From positions 1 to 42,204 of the forward strand of contig VKHO01000007.1 in the NCBI GenBank assembly GCA_011125455.1: a stretch of DNA of 42,204 bases, given 5' to 3'. This document shows, piece by piece, positions 7,855 through 15,440 of the stretch. Under the pieces are notes generated by a model, which worked only from the letters and a program-made list of their open reading frames with translations, ran no database searches and had not been told where the DNA came from. The stretch comes from Chlamydiales bacterium STE3. Its GTDB lineage: Bacteria; Chlamydiota; Chlamydiia; Chlamydiales; Parachlamydiaceae. The position numbers and the translations under genes were made by a program. How positions within the stretch are numbered: the first letter of the stretch is position 1; every line of letters begins with the position of its first letter.

Positions 7855-8259
7855 TTATTTGACCCCTCTATTCATGCTAAAAATACTACTATTCGCGCTA
7901 ATAGTACTACTATTCATGCTAATACTACGACCATCTATGCTCATGGAACCAGTGAGGTTGCCAGATCCATCTCGGTCTTTAATGAGATCGCCTGACATGC
8001 CACTATGCACTATATCATTTGGATTAAAAACATGCTCTTTGAAAAAAGCAGGTATTTCATAGGGTGCAATTGTGAAATAAACACGCTCTGCTCTCTGTGT
8101 AGAAAATATTGGAGAAAAGCCGACCGATTCAACAACTGTTCTAACTTTGTCTTCTGTAGAATTTTTTACAAAAAAATAATTCTCTTCTACGCCCAGTTTA
8201 ATGTCGCAAGTTTCAAAGGCTTGTTGGAGTCTATTTACTTCTGTAGCTAGATAAGACAT
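7855..8259 (-). CDS. hypothetical protein with C-terminal 7-residue repeats
   Basis: The 134-residue protein starts at ATG 8257-8259 with AGGAG about 6 nt upstream. The N-terminal part (1-80) reads as a small alpha/beta domain (LQQAFETCDIKLGVEENYFFVKN, VYFTIAPYEIPAFFKEH). From about residue 105 it ends in four imperfect 7-residue units: SIDGRSI, SMNSSTI, SANSSIF, SMNRGVK. At DNA level these are 21-bp tandem units (about 7855-7940). Such Ser/Asn-rich short repeats could form a beta-solenoid turn or a flexible tail; repeat number may vary between strains. I do not recognise the family. Confidence 0.6.
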   Translation of the reverse strand: MSYLATEVNRLQQAFETCDIKLGVEENYFFVKNSTEDKVRTVVESVGFSPIFSTQRAERVYFTIAPYEIPAFFKEHVFNPNDIVHSGMSGDLIKDRDGSGNLTGSMSIDGRSISMNSSTISANSSIFSMNRGVK

Positions 8260-8642
8260 CTTTACTCCTAAATTTTTATGATTGTCTAAAAGGTGTTTAG
8301 AATACTTAAACTACACAAAAATGCAGTTTATAACAACTGTAAATAAGTTAGCTAGAATAGTCAATGTTTAATAGATACCTGAAGAAGAACTTCGGCAAAA
8401 ATCTTAAATTAAATGAATCAAATCTACAACTATTTCTTTTTTCAAATCAAAATAAAATATTTACTTGTCGTTAATTAAATACTTTAAAGTCATAAAATCT
8501 TTTCGTTTAAAGAGTTCTGTGTTCGCTGTCATAAAAAATTTGAAAAATTAGTAATCATTTAAATAATTTTTCGTTTGTATAAATATTTATAAAAAAAAGG
8601 ATTTGTAATATATGTAATTAATAAATAAATGGCAGGATTACA
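8260..8642. other. AT-rich gap, promoter region of the 8,643 gene
   Basis: 383 bases, very AT-rich, between two divergent genes. It presumably holds both promoters. No hairpin, RNA gene or small frame stands out. Confidence 0.4.
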
Positions 8643-9746
8643 ATGACGTTTTCAAATGTTTTTTGTATAAATAAGCCTGTTCTAAACAATTATTATTGTG
8701 AAGAAAAATTAAAACGTTCAGTGAATAACAAAAATTATAAAGCAGATAGCGTCAAAAATTCTATTTTTCAAAACAATTCGTGTGCAAAAAAAATGAAAAT
8801 CAAACCTAAACCTTTGGTTAATGAAAATGCAAAGGAAAAAACACAAGTTTTATCAAAAAATAGATTCCCTCTAGAAAGAAGGCATAATTATCAGTCATTA
8901 AATGAATCAACGAAAACTAAAAATAGTGAACAACTAGAATGCCTTGCATTAGAAAAAAACTTTTTAAAGTTTAACACAAAAAAAATTGAATTAAAAAAGT
9001 TTACTCAGCAGAAAATAACCGAAGCTACAACTATTGATGAAGTGGAAGTGGTCATTGTAACAAACATTATCGGCGAGAAAGAAGTTTGGATTAAAAATGT
9101 GGATTTTTTGGAGCGCATCAAAGTTCAGTTGAACTTGGAAGAGAGTAGCATCTGTTCGTTAAATGCAGATGCTTGGGGTAAATTAAAAGAGGAAATCACA
9201 CAACACCATCCCAATCTGTTTGGATCAAGAGATGAGCCTTTCTATAGCGATAATCGTAAGAACCTCATTTTTGAAAGATTGAAATCGGGAACTAAAATTG
9301 AAGTTAGAGCAAAACTTCTACCATTGAAGTTTAGCGATCCAATGATAGAAGAAGCCTCGCAACCTCTCGAATTTCCTAGCAGGGCTATAATCAGGCATTT
9401 AAGCACGTTGTTTTTTCATAATGCAATAGAATTGCCTGACGATCGTCGATTGTGCGTGTTGCTTCTACGTGAATATTTAAAATGGGCTTTGAAAGCTTAT
9501 CTTGTTTTAAAAGATGCCCTTTCCAAAGAAAATTGCCTTAGAGAAGTCTCTTTGGTGTCTTTAAAGGAAAAAATCGCGTGTTGGGCGGAATCGATCCCAC
9601 CTATTATTCTTAAGGTGACAACGGATCCTCAACTATTTAGAGGCGATCTTAGACAAATGACCCTCAATATCTTAGCCATTCACTTTTACCACACTACAGA
9701 AAAAATAAATGGTTCTGTAGGTGAAAGCTCCACAATCCAAGTGTAG
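8643..9746 (+). CDS. hypothetical protein, basic N-terminus and helical C-terminus
   Basis: 367 residues, unrecognised. Residues 1-120 are rich in Lys, Asn and Ser and look disordered, with no signal peptide. From about 135 there is a folded part: VEVVIVTNIIGEKEVWIKNVDF, then an acidic linker, and from about 240 a helical region with DRRLCVLLLREYLKWALKAYL and SLKEKIACWAESIPP. ATG 8643 follows AGGATTACA, giving AGGA 5 nt upstream. The gene is isolated, with long non-coding flanks. A disordered basic N-terminus without Sec signal fits a type III secreted effector in Chlamydiae, but nothing proves this. Confidence 0.6.
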   Translation: MTFSNVFCINKPVLNNYYCEEKLKRSVNNKNYKADSVKNSIFQNNSCAKKMKIKPKPLVNENAKEKTQVLSKNRFPLERRHNYQSLNESTKTKNSEQLECLALEKNFLKFNTKKIELKKFTQQKITEATTIDEVEVVIVTNIIGEKEVWIKNVDFLERIKVQLNLEESSICSLNADAWGKLKEEITQHHPNLFGSRDEPFYSDNRKNLIFERLKSGTKIEVRAKLLPLKFSDPMIEEASQPLEFPSRAIIRHLSTLFFHNAIELPDDRRLCVLLLREYLKWALKAYLVLKDALSKENCLREVSLVSLKEKIACWAESIPPIILKVTTDPQLFRGDLRQMTLNILAIHFYHTTEKINGSVGESSTIQV

Positions 9747-9918
9747 CACTTGATTTCACCCTTACGTAGGTAAATTAAGGATTTTCTACGTTTAGAATCT
9801 GATGCTAACAAGTCCCGATCGTTATCTGAAAGAGAAGCTAACGCCTTTTTGCACAGAAATATGTATAAAGGCATGGGTAAGGTGGGAAAAGTTTTTTGGT
9901 TTTTCCATCATAAAAACT

Positions 9919-10053
9919 TTATGAATACAAAATCCTGTTTTCTTTAATAGCAATCGCTAGTTCTTCATAGTCGTCATAAGCCCAGAACTTTTGATCCTGT
10001 AAAGATAATCTTCTCAAATTAGAGTGAATTAAAAAATCTAATTTACGGTTCTT
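9919..10053 (-). pseudogene. leucine-rich-repeat gene remnant
   Basis: A minus-strand frame open from 10,053 to TAA 9919-9921 encodes KNRKLDFLIHSNLRRLSL then DDYEELAIAIKENRIL. Its spacing of Leu, Asn and LAxAIKEN resembles one repeat of the ribonuclease-inhibitor type LRR, a class common as expanded families in amoeba-associated Chlamydiae. There is no start codon, and the frame is closed by a stop at 10,054-10,056. It is likely the 3' remnant of a decayed gene. Confidence 0.35.
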
Positions 10054-10204
10054 TTACTGGTAGAGCTTTTGGATTCATGGCAATGCCAGCTGAAACTCTC
10101 ACCAATTAAAAAGTTTGAAATGGCTGTCTTTGGTTGTAAAAATTGAATTGTTCTAATGTCTATAACAATTTTTCTGTATTTACAATTAGAAGCAAGGATA
10201 TCGA

Positions 10205-10214
10205 GGGGGGGGGG
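10205..10214 (+). repeat. G10 homopolymer tract
   Basis: Ten consecutive G in an AT-rich gap (9747-10352), about 140 bp upstream of the membrane-protein gene at 10,353. Homopolymers of this length are prone to slippage and could alter promoter spacing or upstream RNA. The remainder of the 606-base gap holds only the LRR remnant. Confidence 0.9.
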
Positions 10215-10352
10215 TATAATTAAAATATTTAATTTATGTAAGCTTATTTTTTATTCCTCTCCACATTTAGATTAGATGTATGAAAAATTTATCTTTAAAA
10301 TTTTGTAGCGCAGCATTATCTTTTTCTTAAAATATACCTTATAAGAGGAGTC

Positions 10353-10769
10353 ATGATGGAATTGACACTTGAAGAAGAAAAAATTCGGACACGCTGGCTT
10401 TTGCTTAATATTTTCTTGCTTTTGATTTTCCCCTTCCTATTTTATTTTTTTGAATGGGTCAACTATTCAGGTTCCATCAAGGGAATAATAATTTATTTGT
10501 ATCGCTATTTTTGGTATGTAGCAGCTTTTTATATTCTCAATCATTGCGCCTATAGGAAAAGAGGAATACTCTTATTAACGTTAGTTATTTCGATAGATTT
10601 ATTTCTCGTTTATTTTATATTTCAATTCATGTTGATTGCTCATAATTTATATAATTTTATTGCTAGTAGTGCAGGATTAGCCTTCTTGCTTGTTCATACT
10701 TATTATTCCTTTCAACTAAGAAGGTTAAACAAAAAAGGAGCATGTACAATAAAGCAAAATGTTTGTTAG
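10353..10769 (+). CDS. four-helix hypothetical membrane protein
   Basis: 138 residues with about four hydrophobic segments (roughly 15-32, 45-62, 70-92 and 96-117), a short acidic N-terminus (MMELTLEEEK) and a basic tail (RRLNKKGACTIK). The fold suggests an inner-membrane protein with both ends cytoplasmic. AGGAG precedes two adjacent ATGs (10353 and 10356); spacing favours the second, which would remove one residue. There is no recognised family and no operon partner. Confidence 0.6.
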   Translation: MMELTLEEEKIRTRWLLLNIFLLLIFPFLFYFFEWVNYSGSIKGIIIYLYRYFWYVAAFYILNHCAYRKRGILLLTLVISIDLFLVYFIFQFMLIAHNLYNFIASSAGLAFLLVHTYYSFQLRRLNKKGACTIKQNVC

Positions 10770-10833
10770 ATACACCTATTCAGCTTTGTATTTCAGGTTC
10801 TTGATATAAATGTTTTATTCTAACTTGCAATTT

Positions 10834-10853
10834 TTCTTAATATGTATTAAGAA
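10834..10853. promoter_or_regulatory. 20-bp palindrome upstream of the 10,904 gene
   Basis: TTCTTAATA-TG-TATTAAGAA is perfectly symmetrical. A possible promoter (TTGCAA at 10825-10830, 17-nt gap, TAAGAA at 10848-10853) overlaps it, as expected for an operator. It could also be a hairpin in the preceding 3' region. No T-run follows. Confidence 0.35.
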
Positions 10854-10903
10854 TCTATGTTAAAATAGTGTTAGATAATTGATTGGTAAAAAGAGGTTTT
10901 ATT

Positions 10904-11581
10904 ATGCCTATAGATTCCATACAAATTTCTCATCTGCATTATATCCCTAAAAATTCTCTGAGTGGTTCACTCAATAATAAAAAGCTTACACTCAAAAAAA
11001 TTGATGCGCATCATTCTCCTCAAAAGATTAATCGACTTATTTTAGAAAAAAGAATTGTTCAGCTTGAATATAGAGATCAAGGGATTGTACTGAAGACGGA
11101 TGCTCTTTGGTCTGAGATGTTAGGTAAGCACCAGTTTACCGCGCTTATTATTAAACCTTTAAGAGGTGAGGAAGAATCCACAATATCAGATGTGCATATG
11201 GAAACTCTCACAGCTCAGGAGTCAGAAGCTCTCAACCTAGCAATTACCCAATTTCTAGACACTCCGCAGACTACTCATGAACATGAAGAGAAAAACTCTG
11301 AAAAAAATGCATCGAAAAATGTAAAAGCATTCTCTTCCTATCCTCCTAATCAGCAGCAAAGAACCCCTTTAAGTCTTTCTGATTATCTCGATAAAATAAT
11401 CTTTTCGTCAAAAGCTGAAATAGGCCTTGATGTTATTTTCAGAAATGATCGAAGGCAAGAAGAAAAGAAAGCTCGTGAAGAAGAGGAAAAAAAAGATGAG
11501 TTAAATCGCTCCCTTCTCAAAAAAGAAATTGAGAAATGGGAGCTTAATCGCGAATCTATAAAAAAAGAAGAGGGATTTTAA
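10904..11581 (+). CDS. hypothetical protein with charged coiled-coil tail
   Basis: 225 residues from ATG 10904, chosen because AAGAGG sits 7 nt upstream; a GTG/ATG-type extension from 10883 adds seven residues and lacks such a site. Residues about 20-105 look folded (KINRLILEKRIVQLEYRDQG, FTALIIKPLRGEE). About 120-165 is low-complexity with KNSEKNASKN, and the last 50 residues are a highly charged helix (REEEEKKDELNRSLLKKEIEK type) likely to form a coiled coil. There is no signal peptide or membrane segment. It may be a chlamydia-specific cytosolic or secreted protein. The stop overlaps by 4 bp the stop of the convergent gene at 11,578. Confidence 0.6.
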   Translation: MPIDSIQISHLHYIPKNSLSGSLNNKKLTLKKIDAHHSPQKINRLILEKRIVQLEYRDQGIVLKTDALWSEMLGKHQFTALIIKPLRGEEESTISDVHMETLTAQESEALNLAITQFLDTPQTTHEHEEKNSEKNASKNVKAFSSYPPNQQQRTPLSLSDYLDKIIFSSKAEIGLDVIFRNDRRQEEKKAREEEEKKDELNRSLLKKEIEKWELNRESIKKEEGF

Positions 11582-11868
11582 AAAACTTTTTCTTTTTCAA
11601 AATGCACGTGATACTTTGCTGGGCCAGGATAATGTTGTGGCTCAGGGCTGATAATGGCCCTTATCGTTGAAGCATTTGTAATAATAATGAATCCTTCATC
11701 TGAGCGGCTGAGCGATTCGATTCTTTCACCAGATTCTAAGTAATTTTTTAGTTCTGTACTATCGAGGACTGTCTTTATCTGTGCCACACTTTCCCATAAA
11801 GGAGGAAGGAGTGCGTCCCCATTTGCTGTAAATAATAAAGCGGCTAATGTAAGAAGTAATCTCTTCAT
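11578..11868 (-). CDS. small exported hypothetical protein downstream of lepB
   Basis: 96 residues with a clear Sec signal peptide (MKRLLLTLAALLFTANGDA) and a compact mature part of about 75 residues (VLDSTELKNYLESGERIES, GFIIITNASTIRAII, YHVHFEKEKVF). It starts 11 nt after the lepB stop on the same strand, with AGGAGG just upstream, so it is co-transcribed with and translated efficiently after lepB. In Chlamydia a small conserved hypothetical gene also follows lepB, and I infer this is its counterpart. Function unknown; periplasmic. Confidence 0.75.
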   Translation of the reverse strand: MKRLLLTLAALLFTANGDALLPPLWESVAQIKTVLDSTELKNYLESGERIESLSRSDEGFIIITNASTIRAIISPEPQHYPGPAKYHVHFEKEKVF

Positions 11869-11879
11869 CTCGTCCTCCT

Positions 11880-13757
11880 TTAGATTTTATGAATATCAAT
11901 GGGTCTTCTTAGTTTGTAGCGGTAAACGGCGAACCACGCAAGGGCAATTAATCCCATTATCGTCCAAACGATCAGACGAGGCATAACAAAAGTTGGGTAA
12001 ATAGATTGATTCGTGAAACGCGAATTTGGCCAAAGAACGATTTCTGGGACACCTTGCAAATTTGATTCTGGAACAAAACCAAAGACGCGGCTATCGGAGC
12101 TCATTGCATGATTATCCCCCAGTACTAGATAGTTTTTCTCGGGAATTTTTAAGCCAAAAGCCTGAATAAACTCTTGGTTTAATTTTCCATCTTTTAGCGG
12201 TGCTCCATAGTCTTTAAAGGCAAGATAGGGCTTTAAGCTGATTCTTTCTTTTTCCTCTTCCTTTGCAAGAAATTTTTGCAGCCGAGGATCTGCTTTTTTT
12301 AAAATGGGGGTCCCCAGTAGATACAAATCTTGACCTCTAAAATAGGCATAGCGAGGTGGCAGAAGCGTGGGATGCTTACGAGGTGAAGAGTATGCCTTGT
12401 CCATCACCATTCCTAAATTGTAGAGCATTTGAACGTGTTCAGGATCGCGGCTGTAAAGAGGGTGATCGGGTTCTAGCTCCTGTAAAAAGCCTCCCCACAT
12501 CACTTTATAAGCCTTTCCATAATAAAATTCATAGGTTCCGTCAGCGACGCTTTTTATGCTAGGGCTATCAGGACCAAAAGGGTGTTTATTTAAACTATAA
12601 CGTTTAGCCTGTCCATCTTTAACAATAAATCGCATAGTGTACATATTGTCCATCAAGGCATCTAGATCACTTTGTTTAAGTGGAATATACGATTTTTCTA
12701 ATTGAGGGTAGGCCCCAACAAGCGGCATGTCCCGTGGCAGGGTACTGGGATTAACTTGAAGAGATGGATGGTGTCGAATCAAAAGGTAAAGAGGAAATTC
12801 TGGACTGCCTGTTGCCTCATTTCCGATTTCTTTTTTCAATTCTTCTAAAGATAAAAGTTCGGTCATTCCGTAATTGCCTAAACCCCAAATATCGCTAAGT
12901 GTTTTAATGGCATCATGTGGTTTTTGGGCCGCGGTAACATCTTCTCTAATCCATGATTTTCCATCTGCGATTTCTCCTGTAATTCCTAAGGGAGAGGCAC
13001 GTACTTTAGCTATAGGTTTATTCATTTGGCTAAAAATGACCTCATTCTGTTTCGGAAAATCGACATTGCCAAAAAAAGAAATGAAAGGAATATGTTCAAT
13101 TTTTTGAAGCGCAGGGCTATCTAGCAGCTCGTTAATTTCATTCCCTTTAGCGTCAAAACCAAAGATTTTTCCGCCATAAAAATAAAGAGTATCGCCCGGT
13201 TTCCCGATAAGGCGCTTAATATATCTTTTCTTATAGGGAAATAATCCAAAATAACTCGTGTCCGAATCGATGATAGGTAAGTTATCTCCAGAAAAAATGA
13301 CAATCCCTGTGCGCTTAACCAGGTCTGGGTCGAAGTAAAAATGCGCCGTTTTTAGAGGGATATTCACACCAAACTGTGCCTTTGAAACAGCAAGGTGATC
13401 CTGTTCTTTAAAGGTAGGTCGCATTGAGCCCGTTGGAATTTCGTAGAGCTCAAACCACATTTGCCTGACAAAAGTAGCAACCACTAACGCAATCAGCAAC
13501 GCCACAGTTAGTTCTAATAAGCTTTTGTACCAAGGCTTTTTAAAATGCGTGCTGCAAAATGTTTCTAGTTGATCGGCTTTTAGGCTCGCACTATTTCGAT
13601 CTTTATTTTCGATTGCATGACTCAATTGAGTTAAGTGATTGCGGGCCAATTCTTTATCTGCTGAATTTAAAGATTCTTTGTGGGAAAGGATGAGGTGATA
13701 GCATTTTTGTAAGACGCCTCGAAAGTGGTTCCATGAGTACTTTTTTAAAAATTTCAT
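11880..13757 (-). CDS. lepB: signal peptidase I with large chlamydial insert
   Basis: Cleaves signal peptides from exported preproteins at the periplasmic face of the inner membrane. Length is 625 residues, about twice the usual bacterial enzyme and typical of Chlamydiae. A cytosolic helical N-terminus (1-75) leads to a transmembrane segment (about 80-99). Catalytic Ser111 lies in PTGSMRPTF, and general-base Lys181 in YIKRLIGKPGDT. About 350 residues of insert (roughly 195-540) separate this from box E, VLGDNHAMSSDSRVFG (545-560). A second transmembrane segment lies near the C-terminus (about 592-613), followed by a basic tail. All catalytic motifs are intact. It is first of a two-gene unit with the exported protein at 11,578; its 5' leader contains a small hairpin near 13,800. 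Confidence 0.95.
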   Translation of the reverse strand: MKFLKKYSWNHFRGVLQKCYHLILSHKESLNSADKELARNHLTQLSHAIENKDRNSASLKADQLETFCSTHFKKPWYKSLLELTVALLIALVVATFVRQMWFELYEIPTGSMRPTFKEQDHLAVSKAQFGVNIPLKTAHFYFDPDLVKRTGIVIFSGDNLPIIDSDTSYFGLFPYKKRYIKRLIGKPGDTLYFYGGKIFGFDAKGNEINELLDSPALQKIEHIPFISFFGNVDFPKQNEVIFSQMNKPIAKVRASPLGITGEIADGKSWIREDVTAAQKPHDAIKTLSDIWGLGNYGMTELLSLEELKKEIGNEATGSPEFPLYLLIRHHPSLQVNPSTLPRDMPLVGAYPQLEKSYIPLKQSDLDALMDNMYTMRFIVKDGQAKRYSLNKHPFGPDSPSIKSVADGTYEFYYGKAYKVMWGGFLQELEPDHPLYSRDPEHVQMLYNLGMVMDKAYSSPRKHPTLLPPRYAYFRGQDLYLLGTPILKKADPRLQKFLAKEEEKERISLKPYLAFKDYGAPLKDGKLNQEFIQAFGLKIPEKNYLVLGDNHAMSSDSRVFGFVPESNLQGVPEIVLWPNSRFTNQSIYPTFVMPRLIVWTIMGLIALAWFAVYRYKLRRPIDIHKI

Positions 13758-14166
13758 AGCGCTTCTTTGGTGATAAATTTAGATAGATTGTAAACGAAGC
13801 TCGGCGGAAAGCCAAGCTGAAATTGGTGGAGTATGCTATTTGTACGCTAAAATAAATCGATTTTTCTCTTTCATGGGATAAAAGTTGTGGGAAACTTGTT
13901 GACAGGATGAAGATAAAATCTTTTTACGAGGAGGGTTTATGTGGAAAAACCGGCTGAAGAACTTAAGATTGAGAGAGCTAGTTTTTCTTTAAATGGTTAA
14001 TAATAAAAAACTTGCGCGCTTCCTTTAAAACAATATAAGCAGTTAGTTAACCCTGAGATATTTAAGTAAAAAATGAAGGCTGTATTGTTAATAACTTAAA
14101 ATTTAAGAGTCTTTCAGCTGTTTGATAGCTCACGTTTATTATTGCAATAATGTAACTTTTTAAGAA
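13758..14166. other. lepB upstream region with a micro-ORF
   Basis: 409 bases before the large inverted repeat, no normal gene. A strong Shine-Dalgarno (GAGGAGGG, 13928-13935) precedes an 17-codon frame at 13939-13992 (MWKNRLKNLRLRELVFL). A consensus -35-like TTGACA lies at 13899-13904, but I see no good -10 at the right spacing. It may be a leader peptide, a microprotein or the start of a decayed gene. Confidence 0.35.
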
Positions 14167-14221
14167 TAGACATAATTTGATCGCACTTCCTTAATTTGGA
14201 AGTGCGATCAAATTATGTCTA
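14167..14221. repeat. perfect inverted repeat, 24-bp arms, 7-nt loop
   Basis: The arms 14167-14190 and 14198-14221 are exact reverse complements (core TTTGATCGCACTTCC / GGAAGTGCGATCAAA) around loop TTAATTT. Symmetry ends abruptly on both sides. It lies 26 bp past the stop of the exported-protein gene (minus strand), so it could end that transcript, but no U-run follows. The perfect arms suggest recent origin or selection as a hairpin. Confidence 0.9.
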
Positions 14222-14246
14222 ATATTACTACTTAGCAAATTTCTGA

Positions 14247-14969
14247 TTAATAGGTTGGAAAACCTTTCTTAGGAGTATTTAATTGAGCACCAGAATCAAT
14301 AATTCTAAGCCTTGCTTTACCTACAATGCCGCTAATTTGCATCCAGTAAGGAAAGTAAGCTGGGTAAAGAGTGTTGGCTTCAGGTACGTAAATTTCGATA
14401 GACTTGCCAGCAAGAGGGGATCCATCTTTTGGCCAACGCGTTCTATAGGCATCAAAAGCGACGTCAGAAACGACATGCCCATCTACGACCATTTGTGGTT
14501 GCCAGTGGCAACGTCTATCTTTAAAGCTATTTGTTCCAAGAGGTCCAATTTTGCGTTTTTGTTCGTCGGGAATACGATAGAGCGGCAAGTTGAGTAAAGT
14601 TCCTAAAAAATTTTCTATTTTCGGGATTTCAAACCAACCGTTTTTTGTGTAGGAAAAATAACGAATCATTGTTCCCGAATCGAGATCTAACTGATAAATA
14701 ACCCATGAGGTATTCCCTGGGGCTCCACTTTCATACCACCCTCTCCAATTTTGGACGCAGCGGTTGACTCTACTAGCAGGCAAGGTCACCTCTTCCAGGG
14801 TTATTAGATTACTTTGCTTCTCAAAAATACGTAAAACAGTCATTGTAGCTCCTTGCGAGGCAACAATATAATCTCCTGCCTTTGCTAGTCGCAAATTATT
14901 TTTTATTACTAGCTCATCAGCATGCAAGGAGCAGAAAAGAAGAAAAAAAAGAAAGGATCTTATGAACAT
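14247..14969 (-). CDS. exported hypothetical protein, 240 aa
   Basis: A typical Sec signal peptide (MFIRSFLFFLLFCSLHA, cut before DE) is followed by a soluble mature domain rich in aromatic and Gly residues. It includes TLPASRVNRCVQNWRGWYESG, SGTMIRYFSYTKNGWF and AFDAYRTRWPKDGSPLAG, with two Cys in the first half and one near the middle. It resembles conserved periplasmic hypothetical proteins of Chlamydiae, but I cannot name the family. It has its own promoter region and is divergent from the lipoprotein-pncB-pncA operon. The 3' end is marked by the long inverted repeat at 14167-14221. Confidence 0.7.
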   Translation of the reverse strand: MFIRSFLFFLLFCSLHADELVIKNNLRLAKAGDYIVASQGATMTVLRIFEKQSNLITLEEVTLPASRVNRCVQNWRGWYESGAPGNTSWVIYQLDLDSGTMIRYFSYTKNGWFEIPKIENFLGTLLNLPLYRIPDEQKRKIGPLGTNSFKDRRCHWQPQMVVDGHVVSDVAFDAYRTRWPKDGSPLAGKSIEIYVPEANTLYPAYFPYWMQISGIVGKARLRIIDSGAQLNTPKKGFPTY

Positions 14970-15149
14970 AACTCTCTATAGGTTGGTTGATAGTTCGTCC
15001 GGGGATTACGGTATATAAATTCATCATAGCTTAACAATTAATTTCCAAATATCCTTGTTTTTGAAACAATGCTTTTTGCCCATTCTTTTTTGATAAAACA
15101 TTTTTGACCCCTCAGATTCCGGGTTACTTAAATATAAAGAGTTAACACT

Positions 15150-15440
15150 ATGACACCTCTTCTTTATTTTATTTGTCTCTTTTTTTTAACCGGCTGCTCA
15201 GGTGATTCCCCACCGGTGATCCCTCATACCCCGATTGACGAACGGATTCGAATGCTTGAAGAAAAAATTAACAAGCTAGAAAAAGAAATAATGCGTAAGG
15301 ATGTCGCAAGCCAAGGACAGATGTTCGAGGAATGGCACAAATATGCCAAAACTCTAGAAGAAATTGAAAAAGAGGAACATCAGCTTGAAATATGGCGTAA
15401 TCAACTCGATGCTTTGAAAAAAAAGCGAGCTAGACGATGA
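15150..15440 (+). CDS. small coiled-coil lipoprotein
   Basis: 96 residues. The lipobox LTGC places the lipidated Cys at position 16 after a hydrophobic signal (MTPLLYFICLFFLTGC). A Pro-rich stretch follows, then from about residue 30 a heptad-like charged helix (IRMLEEKINKLEKEIMRK ... EEIEKEEHQLEIWRNQL) ending KKKRARR. It likely anchors in the outer or inner membrane and forms a coiled coil in the periplasm. Its last codons overlap the pncB start (ATGA), so it is translationally coupled to a cytosolic enzyme, which is an unusual pairing. An AT-rich promoter-like stretch (TTAAATATAAAG) lies just upstream. Confidence 0.75.
   Translation: MTPLLYFICLFFLTGCSGDSPPVIPHTPIDERIRMLEEKINKLEKEIMRKDVASQGQMFEEWHKYAKTLEEIEKEEHQLEIWRNQLDALKKKRARR

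Noticed and set aside
7829-8250. Plus-strand frames opposite the repeat protein
   Set aside because: They are shadows of the minus-strand gene at 7,855-8,259, which has a good ribosome site and a regular repeat structure.
9686-9874. 62-residue minus-strand frame overlapping the end of the 8,643 gene
   Set aside because: It overlaps a longer coherent gene, has no ribosome site or recognisable pattern.
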